Made by a program: the position numbers and the translations under genes. A model generated the notes under the pieces. The model searched no databases, was not told where the DNA came from, and worked only from the letters and a program-made list of their open reading frames with translations. A stretch of 64,000 nt of DNA. It comes from Saccopteryx bilineata. Lineage: Eukaryota; Chordata; Mammalia; Chiroptera; Emballonuridae. Location: the NCBI RefSeq assembly GCF_036850765.1, contig NC_089494.1:57615809-57679808 (forward strand), written 5' to 3'. This document shows positions 12,946 to 27,900 of this stretch, one piece after another. Each line of letters starts with the position of its first letter. Position 1 is the first letter of the stretch.

Positions 12946-15900
12946 AGCATGATTTTCAAATTCTCTCATTCTATCTACATTTATTGGCTAGTCTCCAATA
13001 AAATACTCTGTCATCAACTATCTGGTTACCCTGAAATATGAATCGTACATGAAAATCAGAATAAATGCTTGATTCTTTCCTTTCATTCATCAAATTTAAG
13101 AGTCGTAAGTTGATGTTCAGGAAAGCTAAGTGACCAGTAAACGGGAACCAACATAGTTTGCATGCTTTTGGCTTCGTTACAATTTGGCTATCTTACTATG
13201 ACATTAAAGAAAAGTTCCACAGTCTTACTTTCTTTAACCTAAACTCACAGTCAGAATCAGCTGGGGTGGACACACCACGGACCTTACCTCATTCTCTGAC
13301 GAGCTCGCCGAGAGGAGCACCTCTTGGGCATCAAAGAACTCAGAGACGGACTCTGACATGGATAGGCGGCTCTCATTCACTACTTGCTGTGACAGAGGGA
13401 GACTGACATGGATTTGCTCACCAGCCTACAGAAGAGATAAGTATATGGTGGATCATCACTGGTGCAAAGAATAACTATGTATTCAAATTAGACCACAAGG
13501 TGCTAGCTAGATTTCTAGAGAATTTCACATCATATGTAAAGAAGTGTTGACCACAATTTTCACTTGCAACTCCATAATGACAAGGGCATAAATTTCCTTC
13601 CAATGTGTCCAAAGAACTAAAAGGCAAAACTGACACCCTAATTTGATTTTAAATCTATGCTTTGTTGTTATTAAGTGGAATTTAACAAGCTGGGTCTCTA
13701 TCAATACCCTGAACTGACTGTAGAGACAAGTTCATTCTCATATACTTGGGCCTGTCATTACTAGCTATATTCTAACTAGTATACACTAAACCTCAAGAAG
13801 TATTTGTAGAAACCAGTATAGATATTCTAAGAAAACAATCTATAAAACTAATTTTTGAGACAATATATGAAAGTCATTTTCCAATCTGATCATGAACTTT
13901 AGCCTATAAAACATGTCTAGAGTATTAAACCTTATTTCAAACTGTATTTTTTGTTCAGTAAGTGATATAGTTCTCAAGGAAGCTATTTGTTTCAGTAAGA
14001 AAAATACGTAAGAGAACTATAATATATATATTCAATATATGTATTCTAGTACATATTTCAGGTTAAAAAAGATGCAAATTGAGACTGTTCACTAATACTG
14101 GAATGACAGACAAGTTTTAGAAATATTTCTAGATTCCAGGCAGCTGAGGGAGCATTAGTGTAATCAGAGGCCAGGGGACCCAGGCAAGTGAAGGGACATA
14201 TGGTGGGCAACTCAAAGCAAAGAGCAGTAGCCTTGAGATGGTATTTCTAAGCAGTTAGATGGCAGAACCACCGCACCTGTAGATTTTCAGTAAAACATGT
14301 TTTTAGTGCAAATATGACCTTCATATTAATTAAAACTCTCACCTTGCTATATGTATCACTGCATCTAAAGCTCTAATAGTACTGTTGAAAAGTGTTAATT
14401 CTCATGGTGATAAAATAATTATTTTATAAAGGGTTATAAAAAGAATTACACACTTAAGTTTAGCACAAATACTAAATGTTCTCCTATCCTCTTACCATTT
14501 CTTCAAAAATTCTTCTGATAAATGGAGTAGGAATGACACCTACCTCAGAGGGTGGCTGGGACTGTCACTGAGGTACCACATGTAAAGGGGTTAGCATAAC
14601 ACCTAGCATATACGCAGTCACTTGACACATGTTAGCTATCAATAACTATCTTCAGCATCAGTAATAGCTGCAGTAGTATAATTAGTATTCTCCTAGAAAG
14701 CTCAGATGACTCCTTAGATAGGACTTTTCGACTAAACCTTAAGAAAACTTTTATTTAGCACTTTCTCAGCTAAAAATGGTTTTTAGAAACATATCATGAG
14801 CCATTCATAATATGAGCGTTTTAGATGAAGACTGAGACTGACCCAGAGAATTCACAAAATGAAATATACATAAACTAAAAATTCAGAGGCGTCCAGTGAA
14901 CACAGGAATAGATAAAAAATAGACCCTGATCACCAAGAATAAATGATATCAAGGTCATGTACATGCCTCACTCCAAAGAGCACTGGACTGTCAGCAACAC
15001 AAATATTTATGCAGGGAATTCTTATTAACAGTGAAAGAACTGTATACAAATAAAAAAAACGCAATAGATTTAGATGCTATAAAATTAAGTATTGTACATC
15101 TAGTAAAGTTGAGTCTTACCTCATCAGGGCTAGGAATAATATTTACACTGACAACCTGATCACAAATAATAGATTCTGAATGTATTCTGCTCAACCGACT
15201 CCTTAGTTCAGCATTCTGGTTGAGTGCCTTAAAACAACAAAAATTGCACATGTAATTTCAGGTTAGTAAGCAAGCATACAACAGAACAAGCACACAGGTG
15301 TATTTTAGACAACAAAAACTATGGTGTTCTTAGCTGTAACTTTTTGGAGTCATCACAAGCCAGATCCTACTCATAAAGAAGGAAAGAAATGGCTCAGAAT
15401 TAAGGCATTCATTTTTTGTAACATGACTACTACTCAGTAGGTGAGTGGGTGGAAAGAGTTCATGGATTTCATAAAAATGATTCATGGAATTTTCTCTCCC
15501 ATTATATCCAAACCTCATCTACCACCACACATATATTATATTTACACCCTGGGATAAAAACTATTAATTCTTTTCATTATTTTGTTCTAGTTTCTAAAGT
15601 GTGGGAGCTGTTTCCCAGTCAGAGAGTTATCTTAAAAATAATTTGAAAATGGAATGAACTGGCTTTATATTTTATAGAATTATCTTTTAGTTTGGCGAAA
15701 GAAAACAGTTGTATTTTCATTTTCCAGGAGTACATAGTTAATACCTAGACAGTGCAGACCAAAAGGAGTCTTCTCTGAAAAGTGCAGACACCGACAAGCA
15801 TGATGAACAGAACACAGAAAAAATAAACTAACTGTGAGTTATCTGCATCACTTTACTTTCAGCACCAGTAAAACACCACCTGCTAGAATACAGTTTCGTG

Positions 15901-18900
15901 TGCACAGCAAGGAGAAAGAGCAGCTTCACACAAGCACAGTCCCTACAGGAGCTCGTGGACAAGGCGCATGCATCATCACATCGAGGCATGGCCACATCTT
16001 CCACATACATAAGAGGTGTGGCTAACTGGAGCTACTCCATGTTTCAAGGACAAGGCCCAGTGAAAAGTTGGACAGCTCCTTTCCTTCTCATTAAAATCAG
16101 CATGAGAAATGGAAGTGAGTGTTTTAGAGAGTGGAAGATAAGTGTCAGGACTTACTGAAGATGACTGTTAGGACATCTGCCCCAGGGAATGAGAATTCTG
16201 GTTTTCTTCATATGAAGTCAGTGGTCAGTGAATACAGTAAACCAATACAGCTACAAATGTCATATTACAGTTAGAACTCTGTACCTATTAAAACACCCAG
16301 GATAAAGGAAAGTATAGTGGCTAACTTCACAACTCGCATGGTGCAGTGCACAGGCCTCAAGCAGAGCAGAGAATGGTCTCTCCTCTCTCCCTGAAATCCA
16401 GCTTCTGCTTTTTGAGAAGAAAATTGTTCACTCATAGCATTTGCCTTTTGTATCAATTCTTTAGATCCAGTTCGTAAAATCTTTGTAAAATATAACACAG
16501 TTGGTCTGGTGGGCAGTCAAGTATTGGCAGATTAAAGGTGGATACAGTCATTACATTTGCAGATAGCAGGAAATATGTGTTTAGTTTTGGTAAATAAACC
16601 ATGTGCTTCAAAGAAAGAATTCTAATATCCTTACATTCTGCAAAAGTGCTCAAGATCATTTTTCTTGGAGTAAAATCTCAAACACTTTGAATTTGAAAAA
16701 AAAAACACTGGATTATTCCTATCCTTTGTCACCACTACACATATGCTTACTTGTTCTTTTACCATTTCTCCGTCTAAAGTATATATATATTGAAAGTTCT
16801 CTTAGTTATTGAAATTGGAACCAGATGTACTTTGCTGTCTTGGAAGTTGGAGGCTTTGTGGTAGGTTGTCTGATGGTTTTATTGACAGAATCATAGTCTT
16901 GACCTCAGAGTTTCATAGAATCCTCCACTGACATTCCTCCAAAGTACCTGCACCCTCTGTTGCCACTGGAACAGAGTTAATGAAACGACCCCACAACAAT
17001 TCAAGGGCAAATTTAAGTAATGATTTTTCTCAATGGGGGAGTTTTAAACACAGGTTTTCCATTTATAAGGAGAGTTGTAGATTGTTTGCTCTGGGTATTA
17101 AAAAAGTTAAATTCTCATTTAAACTCTCATTTTGTCCAATAGTCGTTGAATGTGATCCTGTCCACAGGTGTGTGTGAAGGCGCGCAACGTCATCTCTAGT
17201 CATTAATATCCATAAGGAATGAGCTAAAATTTTAAAAGGAATATTTTATTAATAATATATATGCAGTGGTAGAAAAAAGTTGTTACACAGCACAAAAACA
17301 CACAGCAATACTGTTGCAAGCCTGCACCCCCAGTGGTAGAAAGTGTCAGCATACAACTGAGCATGCAACAGCCCATTTCTGTGCGCCTTCCCCGGTGGCT
17401 CCTCCTTTTGCCTCGATCATACGGACGGTTCCTGGAGTTTGCTACAACCAGTGAGCTTTGTGATGTAGAGTCTCAGGTCGTGCTCAGAACCCCACCGATT
17501 ATTTTTCTCCCTGAAACTCAACTGTTTTCTCTGTAATGATGTCACGGAACCTTGGGAACATTGCGGAATATAAGCATTTTCAGTGACATGCTGTTACTAG
17601 TAATAATTAACATAGAAGAGCCCAGGTAATGGGAGAAACAATGTGTGGAATGCATCTAAGGAGCCTGAAGAGTGACGAAACAAGGAAAAAGGAGGCAGAT
17701 CACCAGCCACCCGCGTCAGCCAATGAACAAAAACAGCTATGGAGACTTGACAGTAAAAACATCGTTCTACTAGTAGCATGTGGGACCAACGCCTAACAGG
17801 GAGGCTCAGGGACTCAGCCTGCCTTCTTCGCCAGGCAGGTTCTGTGCTTACTCTAACCACTTGCTTTGGTTAGTGAACTTCGACTGCACTAAAAACTCTC
17901 TGCATGCTATGCTCATTTCCCAACATCTCATGTCCCTCATACACATTCAAGTCTAATATATGCAAGAAACACACGATTTCTTCCCAATCTGTAAAAGAAG
18001 TTACCATCTTGAAGAGCTGAGCCAGAATCAATTGCCCCAGTCCCCATCTCTCTGGCTATGCGCTATCATTCATCTACCCAGGCAGAAAGTGAATGAGAAT
18101 TTGCTTTAGATAGGTGAGACTTTGGCATATCTGTTTTTTCTGAATGGAACTGTGGGTTCTGAGAAGGCAACAAGGGAGGGAAGCAGGATTGCTGGAGATG
18201 GATATAAAACACAGGGCAAGATGGAATCATTAGAGACTTAGACCCTTTGGGTAAAAGCAAAACTGGTTCCCAGGAGTGAGAAAATGAGTATAGAAACCGT
18301 CAGATTTAGAGCTACCAAGAATTAAATTCCCTAAACCTTCAAAATCACCTTGTTTTTTTTTTGTTTCAATTAAAATAAATATATATCATTATATTTGGGA
18401 AATGTAGAAAGTAGGAAAATATCTTTTTAAATTATACCTTACTACTCTATCAACCAACCACTGATAGCTTGTTATATATTTTTTTCTATGCATTTTTCAC
18501 ATTATTTAATGGGTACATACTTCACATGCTATGTCTGCCACTTATTCTTCGCACATAAACATTCATTTTATGTTGCAAATTCTTCACAAGTACGATTTTA
18601 ATAGTTGCATAATAAGCAATTATTTCCTATTATTGGGCACTGAGGCTGTTACTGAATTTTACTATTGATACAAAAAAATGAACCTGCCACGAATATTTAA
18701 GGGCATAATGGTTTTTTACACTCAGTATTACTTCCTTAGACTACACATATTAGCCATGAACCAAAAGGTCAAAGGATAAAATCTTTTTAAGATTTTTAAT
18801 AAATATTGCCAAATTATGTCCAAAATGACATTAATTTGAATTTACTGTATAGTTAACAAAAATATGTAAAAGATTTTATAAAGACTATCTCTGTATAGAA

Positions 18901-21900
18901 CAAATCAGGCCAAGTCTTAGGGAACTGTTGAAATCAGGAACAAATATACATGAAACTTTTATGTCAACACTGAATACTTCTGTGGGGTATGTGAATGCTC
19001 TAGCTAAGGGGGATGACAAACACTATGAGTGCGATTTTAATTTTGCTACTCTGTGCCGTTAGCCAAAGTTTTACTTACATTCCCATACACAAATTTCATT
19101 AATTTTAAGATAAACATTTCCCCCCACATTTAACACCTCTGAAGCACTGAGTCATTTTATTTATTTTTTATTTTTTTATTTTTATTATTATTATTTTTTT
19201 GTATTTTTCTGAAGCTGGAAATGGGAAGAGACAGTCAGACAGACTCCCGCATGCGCTCGACCGGGATCCACCCGGCACGCCCACCAGGGGCAACGCTCTG
19301 CCCACCAGGGGGCGATGCTCTGCCCCTCCAAGGCGTTGCTCTGCCGCAACCAGAGCCACTCTAGCGCCTGGGGCAGAGGCCAAGGAGCCATCCCCAGCGC
19401 CCGGGCCATCTTTGCTCCAATGGAGCCTTGGCTGCGGGAGGGGAAGAGAAAGACAGAGAGGAAGGGGGGGTGGAGAAGCAAATGGGCGCTTCTCCTATGT
19501 GCCCTGGCTGGGAATCGAACCTGGGTCCCCTGCACGCCAGGCCGATGCTCTACCGCTGAGCCAACCGGCCAGGGCCAGCACTGAGTCATTTTAATTGACA
19601 GCAGTTTTTTATTAATGCACAGAATGATCATATATCTAACGACTGAAAGCATGGATTTAATGAATAAATCAGTAGTTCTAGATGAAGTACAAGGATCATA
19701 GTCTGCTGCTCACATGTGTATGGACCCAACACCTACTGCATTTAGCACAGCTGTGCACAAGTTCCAGGCCCAGAAATCACATTAGTAAGAGTGACAAAGT
19801 ATAAGGTATTGAAGACAGACTCAAGTTAAGTGGCTTTTTTTTTATTATTACAGTAATCTGGAGTGCTGACTTTAGTAGTAGTAATACTATTTGATTTTGG
19901 TGTTCAGGATTTTACATTCAATGAAACATAAAATTACAGTCATTTATAAAGGAATAGATATCACATAAAATTCTCTGTCCTACAGGCTCGAATCCAGCAT
20001 CTATATACTGTCTGTTAGGTGTGAAAGTTACTTTTAAAGTTTCATGGAGGCAAAGTAACAGAATTATGTATGTCCTGTTTACATACGGATCAGGAAAGAA
20101 ATATCACTTTAAAAAAAGGGATTCATTATACTGTTCAGCCTTGCAAATTATTACATGCCCAGGGAAGGTAACAATTTATGCTGAACATGTAGTAAAGAAT
20201 GCTAATTTCATGTATTTTATATGCAAGGTGCCGTGTACAAGGATAATGGAATTTGCTAAGTCTGTATACTTAAAAGCTTTATTGAAAAGCAGCATTTTAA
20301 TCATTAGACATATACCAAATAGGACTTATATCAAATAAAAAATGTTTTTAAAAACGTTAGAGTAGTATTAAGAGTTAAACACAGTCTCTCTCTCCTTCCA
20401 TCTCCGGGGGGAGACTTGGCTTGATAACCAACCGATCATAAAATAAATACCTGGGGGTTTAACTGATGGCACTTGAGTATGGATCAAAGATGTCTTTAGG
20501 CTATTTAAAATCACACTCTAACGGGAAGGTATATTAATATAAAAACATTCAGAATAATTGTCTAATGTACTCAAGCTATTGATATTTGATATCTTGTTCA
20601 AATCTAAGTGCTATATTAAGAGGGACAATGAAAATAGAGCTGGCTGACCAACTGATGGCTCTGCCAGTGAATTGTTCCTTCTTCGATGTCTCCTTATTTG
20701 CTTTCAGTCTGTATTATTATTTGCTGCTAACTCAGATTCTGTTAACCATTTCCTTCTTGACACTATCAGAACTCTTTACCCTCAATTTTAATGGTCATTG
20801 CTGTCTAGATTCTTCAGCTGCTTTCCCTGAGTCCCCACCAAAGGATCCTCTTTCTTTCAGCCTGTCCTTTAACTATTAATGTTTGCTATGGCAGCACCAC
20901 TGACCCTTTTATTCTGACTGAAAACACAATTTTCAACATCTATAACTTCAGTGACATACTGGGGTGCCCACACCTTTCTTCTAAGCTCCGAATCTACGTT
21001 ATCTACTGGTAACTGCCTGTGAGGTGTCCCACGGTCACATCGGTCTCCACAAAAACCACTCACTATTTACCCATGCCAAGTCAGTTTCTCTTGTAGTCCC
21101 TCTCTTGTGGAAAGAACTGCCATCTACCCAGTTATCCAACTAGACAACCTAACAAGTGGTCTTGATTCTGTCTCCTTGTCCCCTTCCAACATTGAGTTGA
21201 TCTCCAAGCCTTGCTGACTCTCCCCTCTCGGGGTCTTTGAAACCCATCTCCTGTTTCTACTAACCTGTTACTTTCTTAGTTCAGACCAGCATCATCTCAA
21301 ACATCTTAAAGAGTCTCAACTAGTTTTGCCTTAATTCCATCCATCCTCCATAATGTATCAGTAATCTTTCTAATATACGTAAATATGTAGTAATATTTCC
21401 AATTCCTGAAATGATCACTTATTAGTTAAAATGAAGGTCTTCCAGTACTGATAAGATAAATCTAAACTCCTTCATCTGGTTCTTTTTTTTTTTTCTGAAG
21501 CTGGAAACGGGGAGAGACAATCAGACAGACTCCCGCATGCGCCCGACCGGGATCCACCCGGCATGCCCACCAGGGGGCGATGCTCTGCCCCTCCGGGGCG
21601 TCGCTCTGTTGCGACCAGAGCCACTCTAGCGCCTGGGGCAGAGGCCAGGGAGCCATCCCCAGTGCCCGGGCCATCTTTGCTCCAGTGGAGCCTCGCTGTG
21701 GGAGGGGAAGAGAGAGACAGAGAGGAAGGAGAGGGGGAGGGGTGGAGAAGCAGATGGGCGCTTCTCCTGTGTGCCCTGGCCGGGAATTGAACCCGGGACT
21801 TCTACACGCCAGGCCGACGCTCTACCACTGAGCCAACCGGCCAGGGCTCATCTGGTTCTTGATGAGCTGCTTCCTACCTCCTATACAAATTCTTCCTGTT

Positions 21901-24900
21901 CACGCTTTGTTTTAGCCATTGTGAATGAACTGTCCTTCTCTAGATAACTCTCCAGTGATCTTCTAAAGAAAAGAGTGATTCTTTAAAGAGTGGACTGACA
22001 GTAAACTTAATTGCCTACAGTGAGCTGTAAAAGAAAGACCAGCCTCCGAGGTGATGGGAGTAGATGGTCAATACGGGTAAGACTGGCCCAGTCAAAAGGT
22101 ACAGACAGACACAAGAGAGTGACCACAGCCAAAATACTGTGATAATACCCAATGGCAAGCACTGAACTTTCTAGTGGATAGTGTATAACTAATTATCTTT
22201 CTAATACCAAACTGTGTTTATACCTTTTGAGGATAAAATTGAGATTCTTGGTTAAAAAAATAAATATAACAATCAACCCCAAATCTATTGAGGCTCTAAG
22301 TCTAGATGTAAATAAATGTATTTTGACAAGAAAACAATTAACCCAAAGGTGCAAAGTTGATATAATTTTGCTTTCTTTCCCTTTTCACATATTCACATCA
22401 GGCCCTGCCCTGTGAGCTGCTGGTCTCCTCAGGCCCGATTCAAGGCTCAGTTCCTCCTGATCTGTGGCTCTGCTCACAGCTCAGAGCTCTTCTGTTCTCT
22501 GAATGACCAGAGCCCTGGATTCTGCACCATCCGTGTGCCAACCTGAATGGACTACAGCATAGTCCATTTAACTGTTTCCTGATAAACACTGCTTATCTCG
22601 CAAATCAATCATGAGCTTCCTGGGAACATGGCCAGGGCTGCTTCATGCTGCTGTTCCACACCTTGCTCCATACCTCATATACGGACAGTTGAATAAAATA
22701 TAATGGATAAAGAAATAAACAAATGAGTAACTTCAATTTTCTCTTCATCGTCATTTCTAATCTCATTTGATGTTCCAACCCAGATCTCTATTTATCATTC
22801 TGTCTTACCAACAAGTAAATAAAAGCAAGCAAGAAATACATTTTCTTATTTTTCTTAGTACAAGCTTAGATGATTAAGCCTGCAACAATAAATACATCTG
22901 AAGACAAACACCGCCACATGTGGCGGTGGGTGCAAGAGCGTATTTTATGTTTACAGGATGACGTTTACATAGTTATCTCACCACGAGTTTGATCTTCTGA
23001 TTCATGATACTTTCCGAATAATGATTTAGAAGGTCCATTAACACATACATGACATGAAACTAGTCCAGGGAAAACCATTCATGTGCTTATAAATAAAACC
23101 CTCTGCCGACTGCCCAACAGTGACTGCTTTTAATGCTCATGCTCCTGAGTCCCTGGTTTTGCAGTAGAAGCAGCATATGCACCTTAACTGATGGTGTTTC
23201 TCTTTAACTGAACGCAGAAAGCACGGCCCAGACAACAGCACTCAATAACATGGAACTTCACACTGAAAATAAGCTGGCAGTTTAGATACATAAAACATGG
23301 CGAGATGGTTTAAGTCTGATTCCTAGGGACTAAGGGAAAGTGTTCAAGCAGGAGCTGATCCCACAGGAAACCACTTACCCAGGGTTTGCTCGCTCCTTCA
23401 CTCTGATCCAAGGCACCAGGAAGTGAACAATATTTTATGTAAACACTGAGTTCTCACACAAAATCTCATAACAACACCGAATTCTCAAAGATATCTTTAA
23501 AAGCGTATTTACAGACAAAAGAAAATATTTGTTTCAGAGCCAGTATTCAGTGTAAAAGATCATAAAAATAGTTTTAAAGGATTATCAGAAATTTCAACCT
23601 TCATATACATAGGGATTTAATTAGTCTCCATAAGATAAATATAGTATATATTGAATACCATATGTGAATATATATTGAATAATTTATACTATACATATAA
23701 TATATATTGAAATATGAAAGTCTAAATTGAGGGAAAAACAGAAAGAAAATCCTGAGAGTGCCAATTGAAAAAGAAAAGGGTAACAGTAATCAATAATTTT
23801 CAACAGACTGAAATGTCTTGTAAGTGGGAAAAATATTTAAGTATGGATGACTTAGTAGATTTTGCTTTAACATTGGATTGACTACATTCTTGACATTTTT
23901 AGATGTGTAAATGCATGCTTTTTAAAAAAAAACAACCAGGGACTACATTATTAATGACCATGGGCAGGCAATACAAGTATTCAATCAGCCAAATAACAAT
24001 TAAATATTTCCAAGTAAGCTTGGTTAATTTTGCTCTTACCTTGACATTTAATGGAAGAAAAGAAATAAAATTTAATAGTGACACTCAGTGTCTGGGAGAC
24101 TTACAGATAATTTTGTGCTCCCGATGACCAACCACCTCCACCCCCACCTTGGGTCGTAAAGGGTTGGGAATGCAGCATGAGCATGAAACACACACTCTCA
24201 TTTACCTGAGACAGTGACTGTCGGAGCCGTGCCATCTGAGTGCTGTGGCCTTTATTGTGATCCTGCTCAGACACCATCTGCTTAAGCTTTTCCTTCTCTA
24301 TAGCTATGCTGTTAAATGCAGACTTCAAAAGAGAATGCACTGGGTGGGGAGAAAAGTTAGAAACAAGGATCAAATACGTCCAGAAAGAATATTCAAAATT
24401 ATAAACTTTTTAGCACTTTAACTCATGCACAGACGTTTTCTGGAAAGGTTATATTACATTCTAATTAAAAGTCAGCCTTAAAGGGGAAGCTATCATAATA
24501 TCCATACACAAAAAACTTATGGTAATAGTAATTAATCAGAGTGAAAGTTTTAGCATTTTGTACCAGACAAGCCAACAAAGACTTGGAAGCAGCGTATCAA
24601 TTCTAAATGTGAATATTTACTCTGCCATAGTTGATGAGAACATTTGAGCAGTTCTGTGTACCATGAAGACACATGCAAATCATTTAGAACTATCTAAAAA
24701 TTATTTCCCAAATTGTGCACCCAAAAAAGAGCATTTTATGAGTTCTGCCAACCTAACGCAGGCAGCTGATCTAGTAAGTTCTAAGTAGTTCTCTGAGTTA
24801 GGAATTGGTTTGATTTTAAGAAAAGTACTTGCTCTGGCCAGTTGGCTCATTGGCAGAGCATTGGCCCAGCAAGTGGATGTCCCAGGTTCGAGTCCTGGTC

Positions 24901-27900
24901 AGGGTACATAAGAGAAGCAACCATCTACTTCTCCACTCCTTCTCCTACTCTCTTTTTCTTTTTCTCTCTCCCCCCTCCCACATCCATGGCTCAATTGGTT
25001 CGAGCACATTGGTCTGGATGCTAAGGATGGCTCCATGGCCTCTGCCTCAGGTGCTAAAAATAGCTTGTTTGCTGAGCAATGGAATAACACCAGATGGGCA
25101 AAGCACCACCCAGTAGGAGGCTTGCTGGGTGGATCCTGGTCAGGATCCATGCCAGAGTCTGTCACTCTGCCTCCCCTGCTCTCATTTAATTAAAAAAAAA
25201 AGAAGAAGAAAAAAGAAAAGAGTACTTGCATTACTTTCTTAGCCAGGAATACTTTGATGTCAGAGTACTTTGATTTAAAAGTAACAATAAAAATAGTAGC
25301 TCCCTCCTCAACTCCTGCATATTTAACAACATACATTGGTAAATTTGAGGCAGTCTTTAATTTTAAGTTACAAAATGTTGAATTTCCAACTCCTAACTTT
25401 ATAATAACAGAATTTTTGTAATATGCAAGGGCTTCTAAAAGGAAAAACTGCCTTATTTTTAAAAAGGTTATTTTTAAAAGAAGTGGAAAATTTTAGCCTA
25501 AAACAAGGGCCCAAATTAAAGAGGAAATGTGGCAGGAACTCAAGGAACTCCCAATCTATTGATTAACTGCCTACATTCTCTCCACCATCAATTGAAAGGC
25601 ATTCACTCGAGAGCTGGAATACCTTAATTCCACTGGCAGCTCTAAAAGCGGACTCTCAGTCATTTCAAAATCCATGATTCTTTCTAAATAGTTTGCTCAA
25701 CAGTCACAGGAAAGCCCCTTTTTTTCCTAGCATAGTTGAAAGGAATATGTTGTTCCAACAGAAGCTTTAAAATTCTGTTGAAACTTGGATTTCCTGAAAG
25801 CCTCAGGATTGCAACCAAATACACAGAGCTTCCTGGCGCTGCCTTCAGAGACCTTTAAGTAGGTAGCTGCACTGTACTTAACATTTGTTATCTCATTCTA
25901 CCTGCTCCTATACTCCTCCCTGAATATGAGTAAAAGTTATTGGTTTTACAGGCTGTAAATCTGTTTCATATTTATATAAACAAAATACCATTGCTCTAGT
26001 CTGATGACATAATTAGCACCCACCTAAGAAATGTAATAAAATGTACCAGGACTAAAATAGTTGGTGAAAGGGTTGACCTTGCAGAATCTCAACTGAGAAC
26101 TCCACAGAAGAAAGTGGGGAGATGATTTAGCTTAACTGTCTGGAAATTATGGAATTAAAGAACTGCCCAAAGCACATCTGCACTGGCGGTCTGAGAGCAC
26201 AACGTCCCGTTGACTTCAGTGTCCCCAGTGGTGTCCCCAGTGTGCTCCCCTTGTCCTCCTGAGCCACCTGGCCGGAGGGCTGGGGGGCTGGCGGAATGCG
26301 ATGGGGGTGGCTGAGAAGTCTATTTAACACACACTTTTAAGAATATTTTATAACCTATTACCAGCAGACTCAAGGGAAATATATGTGATTAATTTACAGT
26401 AGGGTCTTCGTGACTGAAAACCACACAATGTATATCTTTTTCCAAGAGGTTATGCATTACAAAAGCACAATGTCTTGGAAGGTACTAACTTAAGCCAAAG
26501 GTGAATTTTAGTGGCAAAATTTTAAACACCATAGCAGTAAGGCGGTGGGGGTAATTTGGGAACTGAGGCTCTTGGTAAACAAGTACAGGACTGCTCAGTC
26601 CACCTACACGCTACTGTGGCTGATGACAACAGTTGAACTTATGCCACATGACTTACTGAAGAGGCTCCAAGGTGGGATCTATTTCCCCTCCCCCTCCAAT
26701 CTGCACTGGTTTGGAAGCTTGGACCAGCAGAGTAGCTGGCCATGAACAGGAGCGCCAGCTTCCATTCCAGTCCACTCCATCGTTTTGGAGCCCAGTGCTG
26801 CCATGAAGAGGGAGAGGGACAGGGCTAGGTGCAGCCCTTCGCTGTCTAACCAACATGCCAAGCACATGGGCGAAGCCAACCTGGACCTTTCAGCCCAGCC
26901 TCCAGCGGAACAGCACTGAGCGGGCTCAGTCAAAGCCACGGGTACAGAACTGCCTGGCTGAGCAATGCCTGAACTCCTGGCCCACAAACTGGGAAGTAAA
27001 ATCAATGAGTATTTTTTTTCCTTGCTAAGAATAACCCACAATTATATATTAAATGATAACTAAAAGGACACGGAATTAAAATGTTGAGCAGTGGTATCTG
27101 CTGGCCTGCCTGGGATAAAATCCTTCTTTCCTTTCCTCCTTCCCCGCTCCCCACCTGCACTCCTAATGACACTTTCTCTATTCAGGTAAAACAGAAAACC
27201 TATGATGTGTGTTGTTCCAAGAAGCAAGCTATCATATCCTACTGCATTCTGCATCTAAAACTCCAACCAGCATAGAAACCATTTAATCTTTCTCCACGGT
27301 CACCTACACAAGGATAAAGGAATAAATGGCAACCTCTCACCAAATAGCACTTCTCAAAAGGGCATGTTCCACCCTTGACGGTTAGCTCAGTTGGTTAAAA
27401 GTTTTATCCCAAAACAACAAGGTTATGAGTTTGATCCCCAGTCAGGGAACACACAGAAAGCAGCCAATGAATGAACGACTGAGTGGAACAACGAATGCTT
27501 TCCTTCCCTCTCCCCACTCTCTTCCTTCCTCTCTCTCTAAAAATCAATAATAATTAAGCCCTGGCCAAACAGCTCAGTTGGTTGGAGCGTCGCCCTGGAG
27601 TGTGGAGGTTGCTGGTTTGAATCCCCAGTCCGGGCACATACAGGAGCAGCTTGATGTTCCTGTCTCTCTGTCTCCTTGCCTCTCTCAAAAAATTAAAAAT
27701 AGAAAAAGGGCAGATTCGATGTACTGTTACCTTTCTGTGCAATTAGACAAAATTCTTCTTGAAGTTTCGTATAATCTGTTGAACTTTCCAGAGGGTCAGT
27801 GAGGTGGCTAGGAGGAGTCTGGAATTCAATGTCTGCACATAGGTTGGGGTTGGAGGAGTGCAAGCGGACTGGCGACATGGTGGCACTGAAGGGGACCTGG

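Larger units (their letters stand above)
5775..13287. other. OSBPL6 intron W13-W14
   Basis: 7.5 kb with three SINEs, a worn MITE, L2-like and L1-like relics and the U2 fragment. From 11330 to 12900 and from 12946 to 13287 I see nothing recognisable. Confidence 0.7.
15228..24205. other. OSBPL6 intron W11-W12, largest intron here
   Basis: 9.0 kb. Two SINEs, an L1-like relic (18400-18860), L2-like relics (20640-21960, 22400-22720) and the 20-bp palindrome. 15228-18400 and 22930-24205 show nothing I can name. Confidence 0.65.
24340..27730. other. OSBPL6 intron W10-W11
   Basis: One older SINE, an MLT1-like LTR relic and two adjoining SINEs that end about 21 nt from exon W10. 25220-26690 is not recognised. 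Confidence 0.65.
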
